This document shows positions 15,278-24,109 of a stretch of 44,816 nt of DNA, in pieces (the first letter of the stretch is position 1; the number at the start of each line of letters is the position of its first letter). Below the pieces are notes generated by a model. That model worked only from the letters and a program-made list of their open reading frames with translations. It had not been told where the DNA came from and searched no databases. The DNA is taken from NCBI RefSeq assembly GCF_017353455.1, contig NZ_JAFMPZ010000103.1, positions 1-44,816 on the forward strand. The letters are read 5' to 3'. Position numbers and translations under genes: made by a program. Origin of the DNA: Streptomyces laculatispora (GTDB lineage: Bacteria; Actinomycetota; Actinomycetes; Streptomycetales; Streptomycetaceae).

Positions 15278-16546
15278 CTAACCGAAAAAGTTCCGGACGT
15301 GTTCCAGACCGTCCACCAGGGCGTCGACCTCGGCGGGCGTGGAGTACAGATAGAACGACGCTCGCGTCGTCGCAGGAATTCCGTACCGCAGGCAGACCGG
15401 CCGTGCGCAGTGGTGTCCGACCCGGACGGCGATGCCCTGCTCGTCGAGTACCTGACCCACGTCGTGCGGGTGGATGTCGCCGAGCGTGAACGAGATCGTG
15501 GCCCCGCGGTCCTCGGCGGTGGCCGGACCGATGATCCTGAGGTCCGGGACCTCCAGGAGCCGCTTCACCGCGTACTCGGTGATCGCCTGCTCGTGGCGGT
15601 GGATGTTCTCCATGCCGATCGCCGAGAGGTAGTCCACGGCCGCGCCGAGGCCGACGGCCTGGGCGATCGGGGGCGTACCGGCCTCGAACTTGTGCGGCGC
15701 CGGGGCGTACGTCGACGAGTGCATCGACACGGTCTCGATCATCTCGCCGCCACCGAGGAACGGCGGCAGGTCCTCCAGGAGCTCCTGCCGTCCCCAGAGC
15801 ACGCCGATGCCGGTCGGTCCGACCATCTTGTGGCCGGTGAAGGCCACGAAGTCGGCCTGCAGCGCCTGCACGTCGAGCACCATGTGCGGGGCCGCCTGCG
15901 AGGCGTCGATGCAGACCAGCGCGCCGACTTCCTGGGCGCGCCGGACGATCTGCTCGACCGGGTTGATCGTGCCCATGATGTTCGAGACCAGTGTGAAGGA
16001 GACGATCTTCGTCTTCTCGGTGATGATCTCGTTGATGTTGGACAGGTCGAGCCGGCCGTCGTCGGTGATGCCGAACCACTTCAGCTTCGCGCCCGTGCGC
16101 TGCGAGAGCAGCTGCCAGGGCACGATGTTGGAGTGGTGCTCCATCTCCGTGGTGACGATCTCGGTCTCGTGGTCGACCCGGTAGGGCTCGTCGGCCCAGC
16201 CGAGCATGTTGGCCACGAGGTTGAGCGACTCCGAGGCGTTCTTGGTGAAGATCACCTCGTTGCGGCTGGGCGCGTTGATGAACGCGGCGACCTTGTCACG
16301 GGCGCCCTCGTACAGCGCCGTGGCCTCTTCCGCGATCGTGTACACACCGCGGTGCACATTGGCGTTGTGCCGCTCGTAGTACTCGTTGAGGGCATCGAGC
16401 ACCTGGCGCGGCTTCTGCGAGGTCGCAGCGCTGTCCAGGTACACGATCTTCTTGCCGTCGTGGACCGTGCGGTCCAGGATCGGGAAGTCCTTGCGGATCG
16501 CCTCGGTGTCGAGGAGGCCGGAGAGCCCCTGTCGGGCGTCAGTCAC
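15278..16546 (-). CDS. sufS: SufS, cysteine desulfurase
   Basis: A 422-residue group II PLP-dependent cysteine desulfurase that releases sulfur from L-cysteine for cluster assembly. The PLP Schiff-base lysine is Lys240 in AFTGHKMVGPTGIG. The persulfide-forming cysteine is Cys380 in RVGHHCARP. Other family blocks are YLDSAATSQKP, EMEHHSNIVPW and RASFYLYSTPAEVDAL near the C-terminus. Length fits the family. The start is GTG 16546, overlapping the sufC stop as GTGA. Confidence 0.97.
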   Translation of the reverse strand: MTDARQGLSGLLDTEAIRKDFPILDRTVHDGKKIVYLDSAATSQKPRQVLDALNEYYERHNANVHRGVYTIAEEATALYEGARDKVAAFINAPSRNEVIFTKNASESLNLVANMLGWADEPYRVDHETEIVTTEMEHHSNIVPWQLLSQRTGAKLKWFGITDDGRLDLSNINEIITEKTKIVSFTLVSNIMGTINPVEQIVRRAQEVGALVCIDASQAAPHMVLDVQALQADFVAFTGHKMVGPTGIGVLWGRQELLEDLPPFLGGGEMIETVSMHSSTYAPAPHKFEAGTPPIAQAVGLGAAVDYLSAIGMENIHRHEQAITEYAVKRLLEVPDLRIIGPATAEDRGATISFTLGDIHPHDVGQVLDEQGIAVRVGHHCARPVCLRYGIPATTRASFYLYSTPAEVDALVDGLEHVRNFFG

Positions 16547-17307
16547 GCGGAAGCGCCACCCTTCGTGTAGGCCTCGTAGCCCTCGTTCTCCAGCGTGTCG
16601 GCGAGCTCGGCGCCACCGGACGCGGCGATGCGGCCGTTGGCGAAGACATGCACGAAGTCGGGCTTGATGTACTTGAGGATGCGCGTGTAGTGCGTGATCA
16701 GCAGGGTGCCGACCTCGCCGGACTCGCGGACCCGGTTGACGCCTTCGGAGACGGTCTTCAGCGCGTCGACGTCCAGACCGGAGTCGGTCTCGTCGAGGAC
16801 CGCGATCTTCGGCTTGAGGAGCTCCAGCTGAAGGATCTCGTGGCGCTTCTTCTCACCGCCGGAGAAGCCCTCGTTGACGTTGCGCTCGGCGAAGGCGGGG
16901 TCCATCTGGAGTTCGGCCATCGCCTCCTTGACCTCCTTCACCCAGGTACGCAGCTTGGGCGCCTCGCCGCGGACGGCGGTGGCGGAGGTGCGCAGGAAGT
17001 TGGAGACCGAGACACCGGGGATCTCGACCGGGTACTGCATGGCGAGGAACAGACCGGCGCGGGCGCGCTCGTCGACGGTCATCTCCAGGACGTTCTCGCC
17101 GTCCAGGGTCACCGTGCCGCTGGTGATCGTGTACTTGGGGTGGCCTGCGAGGGAGTACGCGAGGGTGGACTTGCCGGACCCGTTGGGGCCCATGATGGCG
17201 TGGGTCTCGCCCTGCTTCACGGTCAGGTCGACGCCCTTGAGGATCTCCTTCGTGGCGTTGTCGGCCTCGACGGTGACGTGCAGGTCGTTGATTTCAAGCG
17301 TTGCCAT
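16543..17307 (-). CDS. sufC: SufC, Fe-S assembly ATPase
   Basis: A 254-residue ABC-type soluble ATPase. It has Walker A GPNGSGKST, the SufC-specific signature GFSGGEKKRHEILQL, Walker B KIAVLDETDSGLD and the switch His in LLITHYTRIL. SufC drives conformational change of the SufBD scaffold. The start at ATG 17307 (MATLEINDLHVTVEA) gives the family N-terminus; a longer frame to 17346 runs into the stop region of the Rieske gene and is not needed. Confidence 0.97.
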   Translation of the reverse strand: MATLEINDLHVTVEADNATKEILKGVDLTVKQGETHAIMGPNGSGKSTLAYSLAGHPKYTITSGTVTLDGENVLEMTVDERARAGLFLAMQYPVEIPGVSVSNFLRTSATAVRGEAPKLRTWVKEVKEAMAELQMDPAFAERNVNEGFSGGEKKRHEILQLELLKPKIAVLDETDSGLDVDALKTVSEGVNRVRESGEVGTLLITHYTRILKYIKPDFVHVFANGRIAASGGAELADTLENEGYEAYTKGGASA

Positions 17308-17314
17308 GGGTGAC

Positions 17315-17632
17315 TCAGGTCTCCTGGGTGACGGAGACGAGCACATCGTCCCCTTGGATCTTGACGGGGTATACGGGGACGGGGCGCGTCGCGGGAAGGC
17401 CGGACGGCTTGCCGGTGCGCAGGTCGAAGCTCGATCCGTGCAGCCAGCACTCGATCATGCAGTCCTCGACCTCGCCCTCGGACAGTGAGACGTTCGCGTG
17501 CGAGCAGATGTCGTTGATCGCGAACACCTCGCCCTCGGTGCGGACGACGGACACCGGCGTGCCGTCGAGCTCCACCCGCTTGGGGGTGTCGTCCTCCAGC
17601 TCGCTCAGCGCGCACACCTTGACGAAGGCCAT
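17315..17632 (-). CDS. Rieske [2Fe-2S] ferredoxin-like protein in the suf operon
   Basis: A 105-residue Rieske protein. Cluster ligands are C43-S-H45 and C62-W-L-H65 (ICSHANVSLSEG and ECWLHGSSFD). The overall form matches the ferredoxin component of NirD/phenylpropionate dioxygenase-type systems (non-heme iron oxygenase ferredoxin subunit), but no oxygenase is nearby. It is placed between sufD and sufC, its start overlapping the sufD stop by one base (TGATG), and ends 7 bp before sufC. It may deliver electrons for cluster assembly or be a client or sensor; that is inference from position. Confidence 0.93.
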   Translation of the reverse strand: MAFVKVCALSELEDDTPKRVELDGTPVSVVRTEGEVFAINDICSHANVSLSEGEVEDCMIECWLHGSSFDLRTGKPSGLPATRPVPVYPVKIQGDDVLVSVTQET

Positions 17633-18813
17633 CAGACCGACGCCTTCAGCTCGGTCTCGATCTTGTCGAGGAGACGGGCTTCGACGTCCGGCAGGCCGAT
17701 CTGCTGCACCAGTTCGGCGAAGAAGCCGCGCACGACGAGGCGGCGGGCCTCCTCGGCGGGAATCCCGCGGGACTGGAGGTAGAACAGCTGCTCGTCGTCG
17801 AAGCGGCCGGTCGCGGAGGCGTGGCCGGCGCCGACGATCTCGCCGGTCTCGATCTCCAGGTTCGGCACCGAGTCGACCCGCGCACCGTCGGTGAGAACCA
17901 GGTTGCGGTTCATCTCGTAGGTGTCGGTGCCCTCGGCACTGGCCTGGATCAGGACGTCACCGATCCACACGGCGTGCGCGCCCTCGCCCTGCAGCGCGCC
18001 CTTGTAGGCCACGTTGGACTTGCAGTGCGGGGCGTTGTGGTCGACCAGGAGGCGGTGCTCCTGGTGCTGGCCCTTGTCGGTGAAGTACAGGCCGAAGAGC
18101 TCGGCCTCGCCGCCGGGGCCCGCGTAGGCGATCCGCGGGTGGATGCGGACGACGTCGCCGCCGAAGGTGACGACGATGGACTTGAAGGAGGCGTCCCGGC
18201 CGACCAGCGCGTTGTGCTGGCCGACGTGGACGGCCTTCTCGTCCCAGTCCTGGACGGAGACGACGGTCAGCTTCGCACCGTCGCCCAGGACGTAGTCGAC
18301 GTTGGCGGCGAGCACCGCGTCACCGGTGTGGTCGATGACGACGACGGCCTCGGCGAAGGCGCCCAGGACGATGACCTGGTGGCCGTAGGCCACCCCGCCC
18401 TCGCCGTGGACCGCGATCCGGATCGGCTCGGTGAGCACGGCTTCCTTGTCGACCGTGACGACGGAGGCCTGCTCGAAGGACGAGTAGGCCTGCGCGGCCA
18501 CCCGGTCCACCGGCGTACCGGCCTTGCCCAGCCGGGCGTCGTCGCGGCCGACGGTCTCGACCGTGACGCCCGAGGGGGCCTCGATCGCGACCTTCACGCC
18601 GCCGCCGTTGGCGACGGCCGTGCCGTCGTGCAGGCCGCGCAGCCGCTCCAGCGGCGTGAACCGCCACTCCTCCTCGCGGCCGTGCGGGACCGGGAAGTCC
18701 GCGACGTCGAAGGACGGGGGGGCGCTCATGCGCGTGGCGACGGTCGACTCGGCGGCCACCGCGATGGAGCCGGCGGTGGTGGAGCCCGCCGGAATGTTCT
18801 GAGCCTCAGCCAT
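17632..18813 (-). CDS. sufD: SufD, Fe-S cluster assembly scaffold subunit
   Basis: A 393-residue SufB/SufD-type beta-helix protein. The N-terminal FPVPHGREEEWRFTPLERLR segment and the C-terminal GIPAEEARRLVVRGFFAELV helix region are typical of SufD. The conserved His near the cluster site is in LVDHNAPHCKSNVAYKGAL. SufD forms a heterodimer with SufB that binds SufC. It begins at ATG 18813, 62 bp after sufB, and overlaps the Rieske gene by one base. Confidence 0.96.
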   Translation of the reverse strand: MAEAQNIPAGSTTAGSIAVAAESTVATRMSAPPSFDVADFPVPHGREEEWRFTPLERLRGLHDGTAVANGGGVKVAIEAPSGVTVETVGRDDARLGKAGTPVDRVAAQAYSSFEQASVVTVDKEAVLTEPIRIAVHGEGGVAYGHQVIVLGAFAEAVVVIDHTGDAVLAANVDYVLGDGAKLTVVSVQDWDEKAVHVGQHNALVGRDASFKSIVVTFGGDVVRIHPRIAYAGPGGEAELFGLYFTDKGQHQEHRLLVDHNAPHCKSNVAYKGALQGEGAHAVWIGDVLIQASAEGTDTYEMNRNLVLTDGARVDSVPNLEIETGEIVGAGHASATGRFDDEQLFYLQSRGIPAEEARRLVVRGFFAELVQQIGLPDVEARLLDKIETELKASV

Positions 18814-18875
18814 GGCTGTCGTAGTGCTCGCTTTCTCAGTCAGACAGATGTCGGGGGGATTCGGTCGTCGGTGTA

Positions 18876-20297
18876 CTAGCCGACCGAACCCTCCATCTGC
18901 AGCTCGATCAGCCGGTTGAGCTCAAGGGCGTACTCCATCGGGAGCTCCTTCGCGATCGGCTCGACGAAACCGCGCACGATCATCGCCATCGCCTCGAACT
19001 CGGTCATGCCGCGGCTCATCAGGTAGAAGAGCTGGTCCTCGGAGACCTTGGAGACGGTCGCCTCGTGCCCCATCGACACATCGTCCTCGCGGACGTCGAC
19101 GTAGGGGTAGGTGTCGGAGCGCGAGATCGTGTCGACCAGCAGCGCGTCGCACAGGACGTTGGACTTCGCGCCCGGCGCGCCCTCGCCGATCTCGATCAGA
19201 CCGCGGTAGGAGGTGCGGCCGCCGCCTCGTGCCACCGACTTGGAGACGATGTTGGACGAGGTGTTCGGGGCCATGTGGACCATCTTGGCGCCGGCGTCCT
19301 GGTGCTGGCCCTCGCCCGCGAAGGCGATGGACAGAGTCTCGCCCTTGGCGTGCTCGCCCATCAGGTAGACGGCCGGGTACTTCATGGTGACCTTGGAGCC
19401 GATGTTGCCGTCGACCCACTCCATGGTGGCGCCCTCGTAGGCGACGGCGCGCTTGGTCACCAGGTTGTAGACGTTGTTCGACCAGTTCTGGATCGTCGTG
19501 TAGCGGCAGCGGCCGCCCTTCTTCACGATGATCTCGACGACCGCGGAGTGCAGCGAGTCCGAGGAGTAGATCGGCGCGGTGCAGCCCTCGACGTAGTGGA
19601 CGTAGGCGTCCTCGTCGACGATGATCAGCGTCCGCTCGAACTGGCCCATGTTCTCCGTGTTGATACGGAAGTAGGCCTGGAGCGGGATCTCGACGTGCAC
19701 GCCCTTCGGCACGTAGATGAACGAGCCACCGGACCACACGGCCGAGTTCAGCGAGGCGAACTTGTTGTCACCGACGGGGATGACGGTGCCGAAGTACTCC
19801 TTGAAGAGCTCCGGGTGCTCCTTCAGCGCGGTGTCGGTGTCCATGAAGATGACACCCTGCGCCTCCAGCTCCTCGTTGATCTGGTGGTAGACGACCTCGG
19901 ACTCGTACTGCGCGGCGACACCGGCGACGAGGCGCTGCTTCTCCGCCTCCGGGATACCGAGCTTGTCGTACGTGTTCTTGATGTCCTCGGGCAGGTCCTC
20001 CCAGGACTCCGCCTGCTTCTCCGTCGAGCGCACGAAGTACTTGATGTTGTCGAAGTCGATGCCCGACAGGTCCGAGCCCCAGTTCGGCATGGGCTTCTTG
20101 CCGAAGAGCTTGAGGCCCTTGAGCCGCAGCTTCAGCATCCACTCGGGCTCGTTCTTCTTGTCCGAGATGTCGCGGACGACAGCCTCGGAGAGGCCGCGCT
20201 TGGCCGCCGCGCCTGCCGCGTCGGAGTCGGCCCAGCCGAATTCGTACGTGCCCAGGCCATCGAGCTCAGGATGGGCAGTCTCCGTAGGGAGCGTCAT
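18876..20297 (-). CDS. sufB: SufB, Fe-S cluster assembly scaffold subunit
   Basis: A 473-residue SufB with the expected length and very high family similarity ([40 protein letters not shown]). The functional cysteine equivalent to the E. coli scaffold cysteine is Cys383 in SNVLCDALL, and Cys239 is in [10 protein letters not shown]. It is the main scaffold on which clusters are built with SufC and SufD. The ATG overlaps the sufR stop as ATGA, so regulator and scaffold are translationally linked. Confidence 0.97.
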   Translation of the reverse strand: MTLPTETAHPELDGLGTYEFGWADSDAAGAAAKRGLSEAVVRDISDKKNEPEWMLKLRLKGLKLFGKKPMPNWGSDLSGIDFDNIKYFVRSTEKQAESWEDLPEDIKNTYDKLGIPEAEKQRLVAGVAAQYESEVVYHQINEELEAQGVIFMDTDTALKEHPELFKEYFGTVIPVGDNKFASLNSAVWSGGSFIYVPKGVHVEIPLQAYFRINTENMGQFERTLIIVDEDAYVHYVEGCTAPIYSSDSLHSAVVEIIVKKGGRCRYTTIQNWSNNVYNLVTKRAVAYEGATMEWVDGNIGSKVTMKYPAVYLMGEHAKGETLSIAFAGEGQHQDAGAKMVHMAPNTSSNIVSKSVARGGGRTSYRGLIEIGEGAPGAKSNVLCDALLVDTISRSDTYPYVDVREDDVSMGHEATVSKVSEDQLFYLMSRGMTEFEAMAMIVRGFVEPIAKELPMEYALELNRLIELQMEGSVG

Positions 20298-21034
20298 GCG
20301 GGGTTCCTCCCGGACTTGCTTGTGGATGCTGAATCAGTGGTCTGTGAGGTGGGGTGGCCGCTGCGCGGGATGTAGGTCGTGCACACCCCGTCGCCGTGGG
20401 CGATGGTGGCGAGACGCTGCACATGGGTCCCCAGGAGGCTGGAGAAGATCTCTGTCTCCGCCTCGCACAGCTGCGGGTACTGCTCGGCGACGTGTGCGAC
20501 CGGGCAGTGGTGCTGGCACAGCTGCTCACCCTGCTGCGGGCCCGGCGCGCTACGCGCCGTAGCAGCGTACCCGTCGGCGGACAAGGCCTTGGCCAACGCC
20601 TCCGTACGGGTCTCGGGATCCGAGGCCTCGATCGCCGCGCGGTAGGCCGCCGACTGGTCGGCGACCCTGGCACGGGCGAACGCCATGACCGCTTCGTCGC
20701 CCGAGGTATCGGCGATCCAGCGCAGGGCGTCCGCGGCCAGCGCGTCGTAGGACTGGTCGAAGGCGTCCCGGCCGCAGTCGGTCAGGGCGAACACCTTGGC
20801 CGGACGGCCTCGGGTACGCGCCCCGTACACCCGCTGCTCGCGGGCCTCGACGACATCGTCTGAGACGAGGGCGTCGAGCTGGCGGCGGACGGCGGCCTGG
20901 GTGAGACCCAGGCGCTTCGCGAGATCGGCGGCGGTGGACGGGCCGTGGTCCAGGACGGAGCGCGCGATCCGGTTGCGCGTCGAACGCTCACCGGTCGCGA
21001 GTTCCTCCTGCGGAGCCTCGCCAACGTATTTCAC
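20294..21034 (-). CDS. sufR: SufR-like Fe-S-sensing transcriptional repressor of the suf operon
   Basis: A 246-residue regulator starting at GTG 21034 ([20 protein letters not shown] in the encoded sequence, first residue Met). An N-terminal winged helix lies at about residues 20-80 ([20 protein letters not shown]). The C-terminal part carries the cysteines of [20 protein letters not shown], which fit a [4Fe-4S] cluster as in SufR proteins. In cyanobacteria and actinobacteria SufR represses suf when clusters are plentiful. A longer frame to 21106 exists, but it would run through the operator. The operator found at 21034-21047 overlaps the chosen start, which supports autoregulation. Confidence 0.93.
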   Translation of the reverse strand: MKYVGEAPQEELATGERSTRNRIARSVLDHGPSTAADLAKRLGLTQAAVRRQLDALVSDDVVEAREQRVYGARTRGRPAKVFALTDCGRDAFDQSYDALAADALRWIADTSGDEAVMAFARARVADQSAAYRAAIEASDPETRTEALAKALSADGYAATARSAPGPQQGEQLCQHHCPVAHVAEQYPQLCEAETEIFSSLLGTHVQRLATIAHGDGVCTTYIPRSGHPTSQTTDSASTSKSGRNPA

Positions 21035-21047
21035 AACGCCATTGTTG
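21034..21047. promoter_or_regulatory. Candidate SufR operator (CAAC-N6-GTTG)
   Basis: CAACGCCATTGTTG is a 14-bp inverted repeat of the form CAAC-N6-GTTG. As I recall it, this is the site reported for SufR in Streptomyces avermitilis. It overlaps the first base of the sufR start codon, where bound protein would block transcription or early elongation. Confidence 0.75.
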
Positions 21048-21106
21048 CGTAATTCATCCGGCCCTGACAACCACGGTCCGAAACGATCTACCGTGGAATC
21101 GATCAC

Positions 21107-21120
21107 TTAGGGTTACCTAA
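21107..21120. promoter_or_regulatory. Candidate iron box (DmdR/DtxR/IdeR-type) upstream of suf operon
   Basis: TTAGGGTTACCTAA is a perfect TTAGG-N4-CCTAA inverted repeat. Aligned to the 19-bp actinobacterial iron box, about 13 of 19 positions agree, and the right half is nearly exact. It lies about 75 bp upstream of sufR and about 180 bp upstream of the divergent ABC transporter gene. Confidence 0.45.
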
Positions 21121-21283
21121 TCAAGACCGATCGGCCATGGGGGCGGGCGGAGGAGCGGGATTGGGTGCGTGCAGCCGCAGGGCGGAGGACTGAGCCGGAC
21201 GGGGTCTCCCCCGCCCGATCGAAGCCGAGAGCCCGGGGGAGTGCCTGCCCAGCCCCGGGACGGGAACCCGGACGGCGGCTGCC

Positions 21284-21289
21284 TAGACT
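21284..21289 (+). promoter_or_regulatory. -10 box of a probable leaderless promoter (ABC transporter genes)
   Basis: TAGACT ends 8 nt before ATG 21298. This spacing puts the transcription start at or next to the A of the ATG, so the mRNA is probably leaderless. No ribosome binding site is visible upstream of the ATG. Confidence 0.55.
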
Positions 21290-21297
21290 TACCGCCC

Positions 21298-22245
21298 ATG
21301 AAGAGCGAGCCCGCCCCACCCCCGTCCGGCCCGGCTGTCCAGGTCCGTGGCCTGGTGAAGCGGTACGGCGACAGGACGGCGGTGGACGGCCTCGACCTGT
21401 GCATGGGCGCCGGCGCGGTCACCGCGGTCCTCGGCCCCAACGGCGCCGGGAAGACCACCACGATCGAGACCTGCGAGGGGTACCGCCGTCCGGATGAGGG
21501 GACGGTCCGGGTCCTCGGCCTCGACCCCGTCACCGACGCGGCGCGGCTGCGCCCCCGGATCGGCGTGATGCTCCAGTCCGGCGGCGTCTACTCCGGCGCA
21601 CGCGCCGACGAGATGCTCCGCCACATGGCGAAACTCCACGCCCACCCACTGGACGTGGACGCCCTGATCGAGCGCCTGGGCCTGGGCGGCTGCGGCCGCA
21701 CCACCTACCGGCGACTCTCCGGCGGCCAGCAGCAGCGGCTCGCCCTCGCGATGGCCGTCGTCGGCCGCCCCGAGCTGGTCTTCCTCGACGAGCCGACCGC
21801 GGGCCTGGACCCGCAGGCCCGCCGCTCCACCTGGGACCTCGTACGGGAACTGCGCACCGACGGCGTCTCCGTCGTGCTCACCACCCACTTCATGGACGAG
21901 GCCGAGGAGCTCGCCGACGACGTCGCGATCATCGACGCGGGCCGGCTCATCGCCCAGGGCAGCCCGGAGACGCTCTGCCGCGGCGGCGCCGAGAACACGC
22001 TGCGCTTCACCGGCCGCCCCGGTCTCGATCTCGGCTCCCTGCTGAAGGCGCTGCCCGACGGTTCGGAGGCGGTCGAGCTCAGCACGGGCGCGTACCGCAT
22101 CAGCGGCCAGGTCGACCCGCAGCTGCTGGCCACCGTCACGTCCTGGTGCGCGCAGAACGGCGTGATGCCCTCCGGCATCTCCGTCGAGCGCCACACCCTG
22201 GAGGACGTCTTCCTGGAACTGACCGGCAAGGAGCTGCGCGCATGA
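21298..22245 (+). CDS. ABC transporter ATP-binding protein (drug/antibiotic export type)
   Basis: A 315-residue ABC ATPase of the DrrA/CcmA-like export subfamily. It has Walker A GPNGAGKTTT, Q-loop VMLQSGGVYSG, signature RLSGGQQQRLALA, Walker B LVFLDEPTAGLDP, and switch His in LTTHFMDEAEEL. The roughly 80-residue C-terminal extension, ending HTLEDVFLELTGKELRA, is typical of DrrA-type ATPases. Start ATG 21298 is chosen from the leaderless -10 box and the family N-terminus; the frame is open to 21169 but without a plausible start. Its stop overlaps the permease start (ATGA). Substrate unknown. Confidence 0.94.
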   Translation: MKSEPAPPPSGPAVQVRGLVKRYGDRTAVDGLDLCMGAGAVTAVLGPNGAGKTTTIETCEGYRRPDEGTVRVLGLDPVTDAARLRPRIGVMLQSGGVYSGARADEMLRHMAKLHAHPLDVDALIERLGLGGCGRTTYRRLSGGQQQRLALAMAVVGRPELVFLDEPTAGLDPQARRSTWDLVRELRTDGVSVVLTTHFMDEAEELADDVAIIDAGRLIAQGSPETLCRGGAENTLRFTGRPGLDLGSLLKALPDGSEAVELSTGAYRISGQVDPQLLATVTSWCAQNGVMPSGISVERHTLEDVFLELTGKELRA

Positions 22246-23009
22246 GCGCCGGTACGTACACCCCCCGGCCGGGCGCCGCCCCGCTGCCCCGCATGATCGC
22301 CGCGCAGACCGCGCTGGAGACGCGGATGCTGCTGCGCAACGGCGAGCAGCTGCTGCTGACGGTGGTCATCCCGACACTGCTGCTGGTGCTGTTCAGCGCG
22401 GTCGACATCGTGGACACCGGCTCGGGCGAGTCGGTCGACTTCCTGACCCCCGGCGTCCTCGCGCTCGCCGTGATGTCCACGGCCTTCACCGGCCAGGCCA
22501 TCGCCACCGGCTTCGAGCGGCGCTACGGGGTGCTCAAGCGGCTCGGCGCGTCCCCGCTGCCCCGCTGGGCACTGATGACCGCCAAGACCCTGGCCGTGCT
22601 GGTCACCGAGGTGCTCCAGGTGGTGCTGCTGACGGTGATCGCCTTCGCGCTGGGCTGGTCGCCGCACGGCAACCCGTTCGCCGTCCTGCTGCTGCTCGTC
22701 CTCGGCACCGCCGCGTTCTCCGGGCTCGGCCTGCTGATGGCCGGGACGCTGAAGGCGGAGGCGACCCTTGCCGCCGCCAACCTGGTCTTCCTGCTGCTGC
22801 TGGTCGGCGGCGGGGTCATCGTGCCGCTGGACAAGTTCCCGGACGCGGTCCAGTCCGTGCTGGGGCTGCTGCCGATCGCCGCCCTGTCCGACGGCCTGCG
22901 GGACGTGCTCCAGCACGGTGCGGCGATGCCGTGGGGCGACCTCGGCATCCTGGCCGTCTGGGCGGCGCTGGGCCTGGGCGCGGCGGCACGGTTCTTCCGC
23001 TGGGAGTGA
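22242..23009 (+). CDS. ABC-2 type transporter permease
   Basis: A 255-residue membrane protein with about six hydrophobic segments, starting at ATG 22242 (MSAGTYTPRPGAAPLPRMIA) and overlapping the ATPase stop as ATGA. The ABC-2 permease motif is present: ATGFERRYGVLKRLGASPLP between helices 2 and 3, and GGGVIVPLDKFPD before the last helices. Together with the preceding ATPase it forms a two-gene exporter. The pair sits between suf and ctaA; in other streptomycetes the same placement makes a link to respiration or heme conceivable, but the substrate is unknown. Confidence 0.94.
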   Translation: MSAGTYTPRPGAAPLPRMIAAQTALETRMLLRNGEQLLLTVVIPTLLLVLFSAVDIVDTGSGESVDFLTPGVLALAVMSTAFTGQAIATGFERRYGVLKRLGASPLPRWALMTAKTLAVLVTEVLQVVLLTVIAFALGWSPHGNPFAVLLLLVLGTAAFSGLGLLMAGTLKAEATLAAANLVFLLLLVGGGVIVPLDKFPDAVQSVLGLLPIAALSDGLRDVLQHGAAMPWGDLGILAVWAALGLGAAARFFRWE

Positions 23010-23107
23010 TACCGGGTCCGTGAGCCGCCGGATGCGCTCCGTAGACGTTTCGGGTAACTCGTCCCCCTCGTGAAAGCTTGCACAAGCGGCCGCCTACGAT
23101 GGTGCGC

Positions 23108-24109
23108 GTGCCCAAGCTGACCCGAGCCGAAGTCGCTCAAGCCGTGCGAAACCCGCTCCAGTACATCGCCGAACGCTGGACGCCGTCCCCCCGGACGGTG
23201 CGCCGTGCGGCGATGTCGGCCGTCGTGATGGCCGTCGCCATCGTCGTCACCGGCGGTGCGGTGCGGCTGACCGGTTCCGGTCTCGGCTGCCCGACCTGGC
23301 CCAAGTGCACCGACGAGAGCCTGACGGCGACGAGCGCCATGGGCTTCCACGGCGTCATCGAGTTCGGCAACCGGATGCTGACGTACGTCCTGTGCGCGGC
23401 GGTCGGGTGGGCGATCATCGCCGCCCGGTCCGCGAAGCCGTGGCGGCGCAGCGTCACCCGGCTCGGCTGGGCGCAGTTCTGGGTGGTCATGGGCAACGCC
23501 GTCCTCGGCGGCATCGTCGTGCTGGTCGGCCTCAACCCGTACACCGTCGCCGCGCACTTCCTGCTCTCCACCGCGCTCCTCACCCTCGCCCTGCTGACCT
23601 GGCAGCGCGTCCGGGAGGGCGACACCCGGCCGCGCCCGCTGGTCGGCAAGGCGGTCTCGCAGCTGACCTGGCTGCTGGTGGTGGCGGCCGGGCTGCTGAT
23701 CGCGGTCGGCACCGTGGTCACCGGGGCCGGCCGGCACGCCGGTGACTCCAGCGACGTCCACCGCATCCCGATCGACTGGAAGATGATCGCGCAGCTGCAC
23801 GCCGATCTCGCCTGGGTCGTGGTGGCGCTGACCGTTGCGCTCTGGTTCGTCCTGAAGGCCGTCGACGCGCCCATCGGCCCGCTGCACCGCGCCCGGGACC
23901 TCTTCCTGATCCTGATGGCGCAGGGCGTGATCGGTTACGTCCAGTACTTCACGGACACGCCGGAGATCCTGGTCGGGCTGCACATGTTCGGCTCGTGCCT
24001 GGTGTGGATCGGTGTGGTGCGCGTCCTGCTGTCGCAGCGCGAGCGGCCGGTGGACGTCGCCCAGGTGTCCGGCCCGGCGGCCACGCAGCCGGAGCCCGCG
24101 ACAGCCTGA
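23108..24109 (+). CDS. ctaA: CtaA/COX15-type heme A synthase
   Basis: A 333-residue protein with about eight transmembrane helices that oxidises the C8 methyl of heme O to give heme A for cytochrome aa3 oxidase. Family marks are TGGAVRLTGSGLGCPTWPKC (conserved Cys pair on the outer face) and heme-ligating or structural His in GFHGVIEFGNR, AAHFLLST, QLHADLAW and GLHMFGSC. Start choice: TACGAT (23095-23100) looks like a -10 box 7 nt before GTG 23108, so a leaderless start there is favoured. In-frame ATG 23099 and TTG 23078 are alternatives. It works with ctaB at 25132-26079. Confidence 0.94.
   Translation: MPKLTRAEVAQAVRNPLQYIAERWTPSPRTVRRAAMSAVVMAVAIVVTGGAVRLTGSGLGCPTWPKCTDESLTATSAMGFHGVIEFGNRMLTYVLCAAVGWAIIAARSAKPWRRSVTRLGWAQFWVVMGNAVLGGIVVLVGLNPYTVAAHFLLSTALLTLALLTWQRVREGDTRPRPLVGKAVSQLTWLLVVAAGLLIAVGTVVTGAGRHAGDSSDVHRIPIDWKMIAQLHADLAWVVVALTVALWFVLKAVDAPIGPLHRARDLFLILMAQGVIGYVQYFTDTPEILVGLHMFGSCLVWIGVVRVLLSQRERPVDVAQVSGPAATQPEPATA

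Noticed and set aside
21190..21245. CTCCCCCG/CGGGGGAG inverted repeat upstream of the ABC ATPase gene
   Set aside because: Only 8 bp with a loop of over 20 nt, upstream of a probable leaderless promoter, and not near a gene end. Likely chance in G+C-rich DNA.
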